From the NCBI RefSeq assembly GCF_016734805.1, contig NZ_JAERQG010000001.1, positions 806,001-870,000 on the forward strand: DNA of 64,000 nt, read 5' to 3'. The position numbers were made by a program, and so were the translations under genes. The stretch is from Marivirga atlantica (GTDB lineage: Bacteria > Bacteroidota > Bacteroidia > Cytophagales > Cyclobacteriaceae). The notes beneath the pieces are model-generated. The model searched no databases. It was not told the origin of the DNA and saw nothing but the letters and a program-made list of their open reading frames with translations. This document shows, piece after piece, positions 1-8,638 of this stretch (position 1 is the first letter of the stretch; the number at the start of each line of letters is the position of its first letter).

Positions 1-296
1 ACACAAGACTTACTGGGTCTAACATCATCATCAAAAAAGATCAGTAAATCACCATTAGCTTGTTTAGAACCTAGATTTCTACTCCCCGCTCTGCCTTTAT
101 TTGGAGAGTTTATTATGGTTATATTAAGCAGGGAATCAGCTTTAAAGTTATTTAAAGTTTCTAATGTATTATCTGAAGAGCCATCATTTACTACTATTAC
201 TTCAAAGTCTTTATAAGTTTGACTCTCCAAGGACTTTAATAATGTTGTGATTTGACTAGATCTATTGTAGGTTGGAATTATGATGCTAACTTTCAT
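1..296 (-). CDS. Glycosyltransferase family 2, N-terminal part (cut by window edge)
   Basis: Reading leftward from an ATG at 296, the frame stays open to the left edge, so only about 98 N-terminal residues are visible. The start reads MKVSIIIPTYNRSSQI, the usual opening of a GT-A fold GT2 enzyme. A VNDGSSD nucleotide-binding motif follows near residue 37, and a FFDDDV metal-binding DXD-type motif near residue 90. It begins 4 bases after the stop of the sulfotransferase gene, so it is the next gene of the same operon. It probably adds one sugar to the polysaccharide exported by the upstream ABC pair. Donor and acceptor cannot be read from the sequence. Confidence 0.85.
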   Translation of the reverse strand, partial: MKVSIIIPTYNRSSQITTLLKSLESQTYKDFEVIVVNDGSSDNTLETLNNFKADSLLNITIINSPNKGRAGSRNLGSKQANGDLLIFFDDDVRPSKSC

Positions 297-299
297 GAC

Positions 300-1232
300 T
301 TAAATATTTGAAGGCATTACATTATCGGCAGAGTATATTTTTATATTAAATTGATGTAGTATACTCATTATATTATCGATTTGATCAGTCGATAATTCGT
401 ATTTCCATTTATCTAATTGACTGGCAATTTTATCAGTTTCCGTCTTTTTAGTTGTAAAACTGAGGCTTTGAGACCTTTTAATTATCTCACTATTTATATC
501 TGTTTGCCATTGCTTTAGTAATTTTTTTAATACTTCTTCAGTATTTACAAAAAGATCCTCAAAGTATACAAGTTCTATTTTGTCGTTATTTATTAAGTCA
601 TGATTATTTATGCACCATTTAAAAGCTAAATTTTCCTCCACCGTTTTAATCCTATTAATTATATGCTGATAAGGGATATACGAGTTTGAATATAAATCTG
701 GAATTACATATTGACTATCTACATCCGACCATGCTCCATGTTTTATTTGGGAAGCTATTACTGCACAAGGATGTCGAACTAAATGAATAGGTTTGTTTTC
801 AAACTCGAAATTATTGATTAGCCAGTTTAACAATGCTCCTGCTCTGCAGAATTTAAACAATAATTGATTAGAGATGTAATGACTACGAATTCCCGAATAT
901 TGTAATAGGTGCATGTTTATTAATTTTCCAGAAAATAAACTCTCGAAAAAGTAATATAGTCTTTCATTTGATACGTGCTCAGGAATTATTTGGGGATACC
1001 CAAAACCTAAATCATTAAGTTCTTTAACTTTCCCTATATGAAGTGGTTCCCAAATCATAGATAGTCCTCCAATTTGAAAAAGTGTTTCCGCAAGCCATGT
1101 ACTTCCTCCACGAGGATCACTTGATACTATTAAAGCTTTTTTAGGATCAAAACTTTTTAAATATGGTGCTATAAAACAAGCTGCTGAATTTCTAATTTTT
1201 GTTAGTCTCATTAGAAAAGTGATGAAATACAA
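300..1232 (-). CDS. Sulfotransferase family protein
   Basis: The 310-aa product has the two signatures of PAPS-dependent sulfotransferases. A P-loop-like 5'-phosphosulfate loop SDPRGGSTWLAET lies at residues 38-50. A 3'-phosphate loop LVRHPCAVIASQ lies near 151-162, with Arg153 in the expected place. By family, it would move sulfate from PAPS to a hydroxyl of a glycan or small molecule. It is embedded in a glycosyltransferase operon and overlaps the preceding GT2 frame by 41 bases from this ATG, or by 20 bases from the second Met at 1211, which is an equally plausible start. Role in sulfating the exported polysaccharide is inferred from context. Some members of the fold act on other substrates. 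Confidence 0.8.
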   Translation of the reverse strand: MYFITFLMRLTKIRNSAACFIAPYLKSFDPKKALIVSSDPRGGSTWLAETLFQIGGLSMIWEPLHIGKVKELNDLGFGYPQIIPEHVSNERLYYFFESLFSGKLINMHLLQYSGIRSHYISNQLLFKFCRAGALLNWLINNFEFENKPIHLVRHPCAVIASQIKHGAWSDVDSQYVIPDLYSNSYIPYQHIINRIKTVEENLAFKWCINNHDLINNDKIELVYFEDLFVNTEEVLKKLLKQWQTDINSEIIKRSQSLSFTTKKTETDKIASQLDKWKYELSTDQIDNIMSILHQFNIKIYSADNVMPSNI

Positions 1233-2178
1233 GCTTTCGTAAAATAAACAGAGTAATCTTTACTTTTTTCCAAAAAGAAAGACTCTTAGCATAGCCGCTC
1301 CAGATTGTAATAATTGTTCTTGTATAGAGTTTAAAATAAATTAGTTGTCCTAATTGTTTTTCTAAAATATCATCTGGAGTTAAATCTATATATTTGTTTT
1401 TTACCTCCCTCTCGAGCCTTTCAAGTTCAATCAAATTATTCTCTTCTAAGGCGTTCGTACCTCTTGATTTATATGAGTTCAATAAATCAGCTGTAACAGA
1501 ATGGATATAATATTTTCGGATATTGCTAATTTGAAATTTAGTGAGAGATGCTATGTTAAGTTCATAGTAATAAAGATACTCTTTCAGATTTTGATAAGGG
1601 TATTTTAAAATCATTTTGGAGATCCAATACAAATCTTCATTCCCATCATTTCCAAAAAAAGGGTTGTAATAACCCACTTCATCTAAAAGGGTGGTTTTGA
1701 AAAATAGAGTCCCTGGTAAGAAATGATACTGTTCTGGTATCGCATTCTTTATATCGCTATAATTGGAAGGTAAGGAGGATTTATTTATAGTTTTATTTTT
1801 ATAACACTTGATAAACTGTGTGCCGCAAGCCTTACACTGTGGATTTTGTAATAAGAAGTTAAGCTGCTTTTCAATTCTTTCAGGATGAGAGCGATCGTCT
1901 GCATCTTGAAGCATTACATATGCCCCCTTTGCCTCTCTCAGGAGTAAGTTTCGTGTATAAACTACTCCTTTATTTTCTTGGTTTTCAAAAAATCGTATGC
2001 GTGCGTCTTGAATAGATAAAATATTTTCTTTTGACCTATCTGTCGAACCATCATCACAAATCAATATTTCGATATTATCGTATGTTTGACTTATTAATGA
2101 GAATATTGACTCTTTAATATATTTCTCTACATTATATGCAGGTACGATTATGCTTATTAAAGGACAATTATCAATCAA
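1192..2178 (-). CDS. Glycosyltransferase family 2
   Basis: This 328-aa protein is a GT-A fold glycosyltransferase. It opens with PLISIIVPAYNVEKYI, carries CDDGSTD at residues 41-47 for the UDP/nucleotide and QDADD at 91-95 as the metal-binding DXD equivalent. No clear transmembrane segment is visible. The C-terminal third is basic and rich in aromatic residues, suggesting membrane association. It shares a 4-base ATGA-type overlap with the preceding GT2 gene and overlaps the start of the sulfotransferase, so expression is coupled. It is probably one sugar-adding step in the operon's glycan; the specificity is not readable. Confidence 0.88.
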   Translation of the reverse strand: MIDNCPLISIIVPAYNVEKYIKESIFSLISQTYDNIEILICDDGSTDRSKENILSIQDARIRFFENQENKGVVYTRNLLLREAKGAYVMLQDADDRSHPERIEKQLNFLLQNPQCKACGTQFIKCYKNKTINKSSLPSNYSDIKNAIPEQYHFLPGTLFFKTTLLDEVGYYNPFFGNDGNEDLYWISKMILKYPYQNLKEYLYYYELNIASLTKFQISNIRKYYIHSVTADLLNSYKSRGTNALEENNLIELERLEREVKNKYIDLTPDDILEKQLGQLIYFKLYTRTIITIWSGYAKSLSFWKKVKITLFILRKLVFHHFSNETNKN

Positions 2179-3218
2179 ACTATAATTTTTTTAAATGTAT
2201 TTTTAGTGTCCCAAAAGTGAGGTTTAAGAAGATTATAAAAGACTTTATCTAAGATTTTTTTTAATAGAGTGTTTTTATTTTCTTCTAGGTAGTATTCTTT
2301 TCTTAGGTAAATAGACCATAACAAATACCTCATACTAAGCACAAAACCTAATTTTTCACATAACCTCCAAGTCTCATTGGCTTCATATTTTTCATCTATT
2401 TCCCTTAGAAAAATTGTTAAACGAAAAGCCCAAAGCATAAAGTAAAACCTAACTTTTCTCGCTTTTAGTTCTTTATCATATTTTATCCATAAATTGTAAA
2501 TAGTTTGTCTTCGTGATAATAGGTGTTCTTTCTTACGTTCATTTTTCCCGATTGAAACATGATTATGCTCACATCTATAATATGAGTCTGGAGTTGTTTC
2601 AAAGCAACTATACTGAGCACCTTCTAATAGGGCACGAATATGCAGTTCCCAATCCTGCCAACAGATTGATTTTTCTTCCCAACCGCCTATTCTTTCTAGA
2701 AATGTTTTTCTCCAAATACATGACAGAGTAGCCCAAGGTGTGTCACCAATAAGAAGCCTGCGTAAATGAGAAGGGTTTTTCTCTTTGTTTAAAATATTCC
2801 AAACTAGGTTGTAATCTCCAGGTTCTTCTTTAAAGCCTATAGTGGAAAATACAGCTAAGTCTAGAGGTTTGTTTTTTTCTATAAAAGATAACCTGGTTTG
2901 TAAGGAAAAAGGAGCTAATAGGTCATCTGAATCAAGAAAAACAATATATTGTGACCTGCTATGGGCAATCCCTATATTTCTACAGGTTGATGCTCCTTTT
3001 GGTTTCCTATCTCTTAAGATTAGTTTAAAGCGATTATCCTTTTCGGTAAAGTGTTTAATTAAATTAATTGAATTATCAGTGGAGCCGTCATCGACAATGA
3101 TACATTCCCAATTATTAATAGTTTGTTGTAATACAGAATTAAGAGTTTCTTCAATTAAAGATTCTCTGTTGTAGTTTGGTATTACTATCGAGACCAATGG
3201 ATGGTATTTATTATCCAT
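2175..3218 (-). CDS. Glycosyltransferase family 2
   Basis: The 347-aa product starts with HPLVSIVIPNYNRESLI and has IVDDGSTDNS at residues 41-50 and FLDSDDL at 94-100, the nucleotide and metal sites of GT2 enzymes. A downstream WEEKSICWQDWELHIRAL segment resembles the catalytic-base region (QDWE, ED/QDxE type) of bacterial O-antigen and capsule glycosyltransferases. It overlaps the upstream GT4 gene by 8 bases and the downstream GT2 gene by 4. It is a cytoplasmic or membrane-peripheral enzyme of the same polysaccharide pathway. The sugar donor cannot be assigned. Confidence 0.88.
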   Translation of the reverse strand: MDNKYHPLVSIVIPNYNRESLIEETLNSVLQQTINNWECIIVDDGSTDNSINLIKHFTEKDNRFKLILRDRKPKGASTCRNIGIAHSRSQYIVFLDSDDLLAPFSLQTRLSFIEKNKPLDLAVFSTIGFKEEPGDYNLVWNILNKEKNPSHLRRLLIGDTPWATLSCIWRKTFLERIGGWEEKSICWQDWELHIRALLEGAQYSCFETTPDSYYRCEHNHVSIGKNERKKEHLLSRRQTIYNLWIKYDKELKARKVRFYFMLWAFRLTIFLREIDEKYEANETWRLCEKLGFVLSMRYLLWSIYLRKEYYLEENKNTLLKKILDKVFYNLLKPHFWDTKNTFKKIIV

Positions 3219-4287
3219 TTAAAACATCTGTTAATTGTTTAATGCTATTTTCCAGTTTAAGAAATTTCATTTCTGAAAAACTAAAGTTATGATTAGTTGA
3301 ATCGATAATATTATTGGCCATTCCTTGTATATCTAATTCCTCTGATAAAAATCCATTAACCCCATCCTTTACTATTTCAGGAATTCCAGAATGAAATGTT
3401 GAAATTACTGGTTTGCGCATATTTAATGCTTCTATTATAGCATTTGGTAACCCTTCACTATCACCACTGCTTGCTATTTTTGAGTGTTGGATAAAATAGT
3501 CGCATTCATGCATCATTTTTCGAACCATTTCATGATTGCAAGAGCCATGAAATTTTATCTCATTATTTAAGCCTAGTCCCTTAACAATGTCTTTACAGAG
3601 GTTGAGTAAATCACCATCTCCAATCATGTCTAAGGTTATGTCATTTTTCACTTTCAAAGCTTCCGAAAAAGCGAGGATGGTTATATAAGGAGCTTTTTTC
3701 TCAACGAATCTTCCTACAGCTAAAAATTTAGTATTTGTTTTTTTTTGCTTTGAATTAAAAGGTTCTTTTGTACTGAAATTAGAACCATAGGGTATAATTT
3801 TTATACTTTTTTGATTACCACCTAGGCTTATTAATTTATTTTTCATGTGATCCGAAACAACTATGACATTTTTAGCATATTTTAAAACATGTTCATAATA
3901 TTTCCTATCAAATAAATATGTATAGGCATCATAGCCGTGAAAATGAACAGTATATGGGATGTTTGCCATAACACACGCGCCATAGCCCACCTTAGCAGTG
4001 GTGCCGTATTGAAACAATACATGTTCAACCTTATTCTTTATAAGATACTTAGCAAGAAGTTTATTTTGCTGACTTTCAAAATTCTTATTTAAGAGTTTCC
4101 TACCTATGAACCTCCTTAATTTGCTAATGAAATTTAATGCTGCAAGAGGTGTACCATTTTCATCAGCGAGCTCGCCAATTCCTGTGGTAACAATTTTTTT
4201 GTTAAAAGGTAAGTAGTCAATTTGGTTTTGAATAAAAGTTTCAGAATACTTACCAATGGACGGAGTTATAATGCATATATTCTTCAA
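3211..4287 (-). CDS. Glycosyltransferase family 4 (GT-B fold)
   Basis: The 358-aa product has the GT-B layout. The N-terminal acceptor domain contains VHFHGYDAY near residues 114-122. The C-terminal donor domain begins near 186 with FLAVGRFVEKKAP. The retaining-enzyme EX7E motif is at Glu278 and Glu286 within SGDSEGLPNAIIEAL, followed by PVISTFHSGIPEIV. It is therefore a retaining hexosyltransferase using a nucleotide sugar, such as mannosyl- or glucosyltransferases of O-antigen assembly. Its ATG overlaps the stop of the preceding methyltransferase by 4 bases. The acceptor is unknown. Confidence 0.9.
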   Translation of the reverse strand: MKNICIITPSIGKYSETFIQNQIDYLPFNKKIVTTGIGELADENGTPLAALNFISKLRRFIGRKLLNKNFESQQNKLLAKYLIKNKVEHVLFQYGTTAKVGYGACVMANIPYTVHFHGYDAYTYLFDRKYYEHVLKYAKNVIVVSDHMKNKLISLGGNQKSIKIIPYGSNFSTKEPFNSKQKKTNTKFLAVGRFVEKKAPYITILAFSEALKVKNDITLDMIGDGDLLNLCKDIVKGLGLNNEIKFHGSCNHEMVRKMMHECDYFIQHSKIASSGDSEGLPNAIIEALNMRKPVISTFHSGIPEIVKDGVNGFLSEELDIQGMANNIIDSTNHNFSFSEMKFLKLENSIKQLTDVLNG

Positions 4288-5075
4288 TCTAGCAATGATC
4301 TTAAAGTGTGTTTCAATCTCTGCTTATGAGATAAGGTTGGAATAATCTCATTTGATAAATTACTCTTCTTAAGAAGTGTGTATTTGGAATAAAAGTCTAA
4401 TAAATCAACTGTTTTTATGAATTGATTAACGCTTTCTGTATGATATTTATAGGGGCGTTCAATAACTGCAAAAAGATAATCACGACTATTCCAAATGTCT
4501 AAATATTCAAAATGCGCTAAGTTGGTTTCCGTTTTCGTTGCAAAATCCAATATTACCTCTATATCAATATCTTCATCCACTGGTTGTAATCCTTCTGGTT
4601 TGTTATCCCTGAGATACTTCTGGTGGTATACTGTAGGGCAAGTAAAAATTACCCTTCCGTTGTCAGTCAATGCATGTTTGATATTTCGGTAAAATAAATC
4701 TCTCTTAGAAGCGGGAATATGCTCAAAGACATCTAATAAAATAATAGCATCGAATTTCCCATTTGGGAAGTTTCTGGTCAAATCCATTGATTGGTAGCTC
4801 AAATTATCTGCAGGAAATAAGGCATTTGCTGTTTTGGTAAGTTCTTTACTTATATCAAATCCTTTGATATCTGCACGTGTGAAATGTCTGGCGATTTCAA
4901 ATGAACTCCAACCTAACCCAAATCCAAGATCAAGGATGCTGCGTACATCTTTTGGAATCTTTTTTAATGATAAAGAAATTGCGTTTTCAGTCCTTATATT
5001 AGGTTTAAGAAAATCCCTAATTAATCTATTCAAATAATTATTATAGAATTCTGCTATATTTTTTGATTCTGTCAT
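4284..5075 (-). CDS. SAM-dependent class I methyltransferase
   Basis: The 263-aa protein has a Rossmann-type methyltransferase core. The SAM-binding motif I is ILDLGFGLGWSSFEIA at about residues 47-62. An acidic IKGFDIS follows for the SAM ribose, then the post-II motif DAIILLDVFEHIP and the phrase RVIFTCPTVYH. The C-terminal third is not shared with a family I recognise. It sits between another methyltransferase and the GT4 gene with ATGA overlaps at both ends. It may methylate a sugar or cap the chain end; this is inferred only from context. Confidence 0.82.
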   Translation of the reverse strand: MTESKNIAEFYNNYLNRLIRDFLKPNIRTENAISLSLKKIPKDVRSILDLGFGLGWSSFEIARHFTRADIKGFDISKELTKTANALFPADNLSYQSMDLTRNFPNGKFDAIILLDVFEHIPASKRDLFYRNIKHALTDNGRVIFTCPTVYHQKYLRDNKPEGLQPVDEDIDIEVILDFATKTETNLAHFEYLDIWNSRDYLFAVIERPYKYHTESVNQFIKTVDLLDFYSKYTLLKKSNLSNEIIPTLSHKQRLKHTLRSLLD

Positions 5076-5731
5076 GGTTTTTCTGCTACTATATAAAAAA
5101 CAGAAGCATCAATCTGGTTAAGATTTCTTTTGTCAATTTTCTCTTGAAGCCAAGCAATAACTCTAAACAGTATTCCTTTTAATCTTGCGTGGACTAAATC
5201 AATTATTCCATCTTGAAATAACTGTAGTCCACTTGCTGCTAGGCCCATGAGCCCATATTGCTTCTTTATTTCGAAGTCTCTTTCGATTATTATTTTAGAT
5301 AAACCATCTTTTGTCCAACGCCAATAATCTGTAGGGTCTGGATGATATTTCCAGTGTCCATGTGTAGATAATAACAATTTACCACCTGATTTTAGAACTC
5401 TGTTGCACTCTTCTAAGTATTCTTCTACAAACTCTACATGCTCTAAAACCTGAGTAGAAATAATGATGTCTATTGAGTTGTCATTTAATGGGATTTTACC
5501 ATTACGTATATGTAAGTCAGCTTTTTTATTGCTTTCAATATCAACACCAATATACTCTATATCTTTTTTTAAAAATAAAGGTTTGTAAGGTGTATTTCCA
5601 CAACCGTAATCTAATACCTTCATTTTATTTTTTAAGTAGTTATTTGTTACATCCTCATTAACTATTCTCAATAATGTTAGAATATAAAAACGGCCACTAC
5701 TTTTGCTAGGGTTTAGTCGATCAATGCTCAT
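5072..5731 (-). CDS. SAM-dependent methyltransferase (Methyltransf_11/25 type)
   Basis: The 219-aa product shows motif I as KVLDYGCGNTPYKPLF at residues 38-53, the ribose-binding acidic residue in YIGVDIES, and the motif IDIIISTQVLEHVEFVEEYL followed by LKSGGKLLLST. These mark it as a small-molecule class I methyltransferase. YHPDPTDYWRWTKDG near the middle recurs in methyltransferases encoded in bacterial polysaccharide clusters. It overlaps the genes on both sides by 4 bases. The likely target is a sugar or glycan terminus (inference). Confidence 0.82.
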   Translation of the reverse strand: MSIDRLNPSKSSGRFYILTLLRIVNEDVTNNYLKNKMKVLDYGCGNTPYKPLFLKKDIEYIGVDIESNKKADLHIRNGKIPLNDNSIDIIISTQVLEHVEFVEEYLEECNRVLKSGGKLLLSTHGHWKYHPDPTDYWRWTKDGLSKIIIERDFEIKKQYGLMGLAASGLQLFQDGIIDLVHARLKGILFRVIAWLQEKIDKRNLNQIDASVFYIVAEKP

Positions 5732-6438
5732 GATTTTACTCCTAATCTACAAGTGTAATCAACTCTATTTAAGAATATTTGTATGTTATTCTTTTCAAAA
5801 TACTCGTCTGTAGCCTTTCTAGCGCCTTCCCAATGACCATAATCATCTATTATTAGAATTCCACCTTTCACTAGTTTTGGGAAGAGATATTCTAATTCAA
5901 TTCTAGTTGATTCATACCAATCAGTATCTAACCTCAAAAGCGCTATTCTTTCATGTTGATTTTCTGGAACAGTATGTTCTACCTTTCCAGGTATTAAGTG
6001 GCTTTTATTTTCAGGATAATCTATTAAGCCGATGTTTTTACTGACCTCTTCGATGTTAGCTTGGCACCAATCGGGTAGTTCATCGAATAATTTATTAGCA
6101 GAGATTTTATCTATCGAAATATCTACCTCCTCTGGTTCAGTCATTCCTTGAAAAGTATCATATAAGTAGATGTCTCGATAATCAGAATTATGTTTTAACA
6201 CCGAAGCAGCAGCCATTATACTTCCTCCTTTCCAAACACCACATTCTACAATATCTCCATCTATATTGTTTTTAACCAAGTGTTCAACAGCTCTGATTAA
6301 ATTAATTAATCTTGTTTTGCCTGTCATAGTATATGGTAAACATAAGTCTATGATGTTTTTCTCTGCTTCACTTAAATCTGCAAATTCGCGACTTGGTGAA
6401 TGTTTGTTTTTTTTCTTTCTGGTTAGAAAATTACGCAT
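5728..6438 (-). CDS. TylF/MycF-family O-methyltransferase
   Basis: The 236-aa protein matches the macrocin-O-methyltransferase (TylF) family. The SAM motif reads GDIVECGVWKGGSIMAAA at residues 61-78. The metal-binding acidic residues appear in RLDTDWYEST and in ILIIDDYGHWEGARKA, which is diagnostic of the family. Members use Mg2+ to methylate sugar hydroxyls. In polysaccharide loci they decorate O-antigen sugars. It overlaps the wzt-like gene by 8 bases, and its stop overlaps the next methyltransferase start. A lysine- and arginine-rich N-terminus (residues 7-13) may aid membrane contact. Confidence 0.88.
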   Translation of the reverse strand: MRNFLTRKKKNKHSPSREFADLSEAEKNIIDLCLPYTMTGKTRLINLIRAVEHLVKNNIDGDIVECGVWKGGSIMAAASVLKHNSDYRDIYLYDTFQGMTEPEEVDISIDKISANKLFDELPDWCQANIEEVSKNIGLIDYPENKSHLIPGKVEHTVPENQHERIALLRLDTDWYESTRIELEYLFPKLVKGGILIIDDYGHWEGARKATDEYFEKNNIQIFLNRVDYTCRLGVKS

Positions 6439-7657
6439 CTAGTATCCATTTTGAATCTTCAATATATTTGCAAGCACCTTCGTTCCAGGGGAATTCTTCT
6501 CTTGCCTTAGTCATTTCGATTCTAAATGGACATATATTTAGTAATCTTATATTTGTGTCGTATTTCTTTTCTGAAAAAAAGACATTAAGACTGTAATTGC
6601 CCATATATAATCGAGGCTTCTCTATAATACAAATAATTTTTTGTTCACCGTTAGTACAAAAATTTCCTAAATCCTTATCAAAATACCATTGATGAACAAT
6701 TGGCACACCTAATTGATCAATAATTTGAAATGAAAGAGCGGGATCATTTAATTCAAAAGGTATATTGATACTGAACAGTATCTCCAAGACTTCTCCGAAT
6801 TGATGAATTTGATCTGGTAAAGAGGTATTCACTTTTACTTTTTTAATGAAAGGCGTCTCTTTCTCAGAATTATGGTCGAAATATTCACCTTCGTTCAGTT
6901 TACTATTATTTAAGTAGCTATTTAAGGCTGAATCAATTTCACCTCTATAAATACCTTTTCCTCTTTCAAGGTGAATTCCGGTATCACAAAGTCTTTCTAC
7001 TGCCCCCATATTATGACTTACAAAAATCACCGTTCTCCCCTCATTTTTACTTACCTCGTCCATTTTGCCCAGACACTTCTTTTGAAACTCGGCATCTCCA
7101 ACTGCTAATACTTCATCTACAATAAGTATTTCGGGTTCTAAATGAGCTGCAACAGAAAAGGCTAGTCTAACCTTCATTCCAGAGCTGTAGTGCTTTACTG
7201 GTGTATCTAAAAACTTTTCAACTCCGCTAAAATCTACAATCTCATCAAACTTCTGCTTGATTTCGGCACGTTTCATTCCGAGAATGGTACCGTTAAGAAA
7301 AATATTTTCTCTCCCAGTGAGCTCCATGTGAAAGCCAGTGCCAACCTCGAGGAGTGATGATACTCGGCCATTTATTTCAAAGCGACCAGTGGTAGGCTCA
7401 GTAATTCGTGAAAGGATCTTCAGCAAAGTAGACTTACCTGCTCCATTTCTACCAATTATACCAACCGCTTCACCTTTCTTTATTTCAAAGTCTAAGTCTT
7501 TTATCGCCCAGAAGCTTTCTTTGATTTTATTTCTTCCGAGAGCACTGCTAATTTTTTCAGCAAAGGAGCTTCTTAGGTCACCACTCTTTTGGTGCCCAAT
7601 GATGTATTCTTTCCCTAAACCTTCAACTCTTATGGCTATATCTGAACTCAAAATCAA
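6431..7657 (-). CDS. wzt: Polysaccharide ABC transporter ATP-binding protein with C-terminal cargo domain (Wzt-like)
   Basis: The 408-aa protein carries an ABC ATPase in its first 250 residues: Walker A GRNGAGKST at 69-77, signature YSSGM near 157, Walker B ILIVDEVLAVGD near 177 and the H-loop in VSHN. The VEKFLDTPVKHYSSGM wording is typical of the O-antigen/teichoic acid exporter subfamily. After about residue 255 there is a 150-residue extension of beta-rich character, equivalent to the Wzt C-terminal domain that in E. coli O8/O9a binds the modified chain end. It lies 16 bases after the permease gene and overlaps the TylF-like gene. It powers export of undecaprenyl-linked glycan across the inner membrane. 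Confidence 0.92.
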   Translation of the reverse strand: MILSSDIAIRVEGLGKEYIIGHQKSGDLRSSFAEKISSALGRNKIKESFWAIKDLDFEIKKGEAVGIIGRNGAGKSTLLKILSRITEPTTGRFEINGRVSSLLEVGTGFHMELTGRENIFLNGTILGMKRAEIKQKFDEIVDFSGVEKFLDTPVKHYSSGMKVRLAFSVAAHLEPEILIVDEVLAVGDAEFQKKCLGKMDEVSKNEGRTVIFVSHNMGAVERLCDTGIHLERGKGIYRGEIDSALNSYLNNSKLNEGEYFDHNSEKETPFIKKVKVNTSLPDQIHQFGEVLEILFSINIPFELNDPALSFQIIDQLGVPIVHQWYFDKDLGNFCTNGEQKIICIIEKPRLYMGNYSLNVFFSEKKYDTNIRLLNICPFRIEMTKAREEFPWNEGACKYIEDSKWILDA

Positions 7658-7673
7658 TTATTAGTAAAAAATG

Positions 7674-8501
7674 CTAAACTATGTCCGCCATTACTCTTTC
7701 TACCCTCTTAAAATAATATAGGCCTGAAAGAAATAAAACAATCACCACTGTAAATGAATAATAGGCATACTGACTTGGTGGATCACCACCTAATAAACTC
7801 CATCTGAATCCTTCTACAACGCCAGCCATCGGATTCAAATAATATAAAGTTGTTGCCCACTCAGGCAATCTTTTAATCACATCTTTAGCTTGATAACCCA
7901 CAGGAGTAGCGTATAAACCAAACTGTACTAAAAATGGCACCACATGCTGAAAATCTCTATACCTAATGGTTAAGGCGCTCAACCAAATACCAACTGATAA
8001 GGCCGAGATGATAGCTAGTAATACAAAAACAGGTAGGAAAACAATATTCGCTGATGGAGCTATTTGATAATAAATCATCAGAACAGCTATGAAAATCATC
8101 GCTATTCCGAAATCGACAAAACCTACAACAGCTTTTGATAAAGGAATTACAAGTCTAGGAAAATAGATTTTTTTAACCATCTCCTGAGCACCAATAATAG
8201 AATTTCCTGATTGGTTTAAAACAAAAGAGAAATACGTCCAGGCACCCATGCCGCAAACAGCAAATAATGGGTAAGGTACCCCCATAGAATCTACAGCAGC
8301 AACTTTTCCAAAGACAACTGTAAATATAGTTAAGGTGGCCAGAGGCTGTATGAAAGCCCATGCCAGTCCTAAAAAAGTTTGCGCATAGCGAACTCTTAAA
8401 TCACGATAGGCAAGGATATAAAACAAGTCCTTATAGGCCCAAAGTTCTTTGAGATTTATACGCCACTTGGGCTTGGATGCATCTACAATTAGTTTTTCCA
8501 T
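7674..8501 (-). CDS. wzm: Polysaccharide ABC transporter permease (Wzm-like, ABC-2 type)
   Basis: The 275-aa integral membrane protein has about six hydrophobic segments. The N-terminal amphipathic stretch reads LWAYKDLFYILAYRDLRVRYAQT, followed by FLGLAWAFIQPL, the usual start of O-antigen and teichoic acid exporter permeases. The family phrase FLVQFGLYATPVGY and the NPMAGVVEGFRW segment are both present. It forms the membrane channel for the adjacent Wzt-like ATPase. It is the first gene of the minus-strand operon and diverges from the HhH protein gene. A TATCTTTG box lies just upstream. Confidence 0.92.
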   Translation of the reverse strand: MEKLIVDASKPKWRINLKELWAYKDLFYILAYRDLRVRYAQTFLGLAWAFIQPLATLTIFTVVFGKVAAVDSMGVPYPLFAVCGMGAWTYFSFVLNQSGNSIIGAQEMVKKIYFPRLVIPLSKAVVGFVDFGIAMIFIAVLMIYYQIAPSANIVFLPVFVLLAIISALSVGIWLSALTIRYRDFQHVVPFLVQFGLYATPVGYQAKDVIKRLPEWATTLYYLNPMAGVVEGFRWSLLGGDPPSQYAYYSFTVVIVLFLSGLYYFKRVERVMADIV

Positions 8502-8512
8502 ATTCTAACCCT

Positions 8513-8520
8513 CAAAGATA
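8513..8520 (-). promoter_or_regulatory. Possible -7 box of the polysaccharide operon
   Basis: On the minus strand this reads TATCTTTG, a full match to the Bacteroidota -7 consensus TANNTTTG, 12 bases before the wzm start. About 19 bases upstream there is TTAT rather than the ideal TTTG, so the -33 half is weak. Such 8-mers arise by chance in AT-rich DNA. Confidence 0.35.
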
Positions 8521-8638
8521 CAGGCTTATTTATTTAGTAATAAGTATTCTGTCGATAATTCCATGAGGCTAGGCTAATTTATAAGGAATTTTATTTGAAC
8601 AGCTTTATTACTATTTTCATCTCATCAACCTTTACTAT

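Noticed and set aside
2513-3174. Plus-strand open frames within the GT2 genes (72 and 110 aa)
   Set aside because: No family resemblance, wholly antisense to clear GT2 coding sequence.
1-8501. Polysaccharide operon as a mobile island
   Set aside because: No transposase, integrase, tRNA or repeat was found at the visible end, although such loci are often horizontally acquired; the left end is outside the window.
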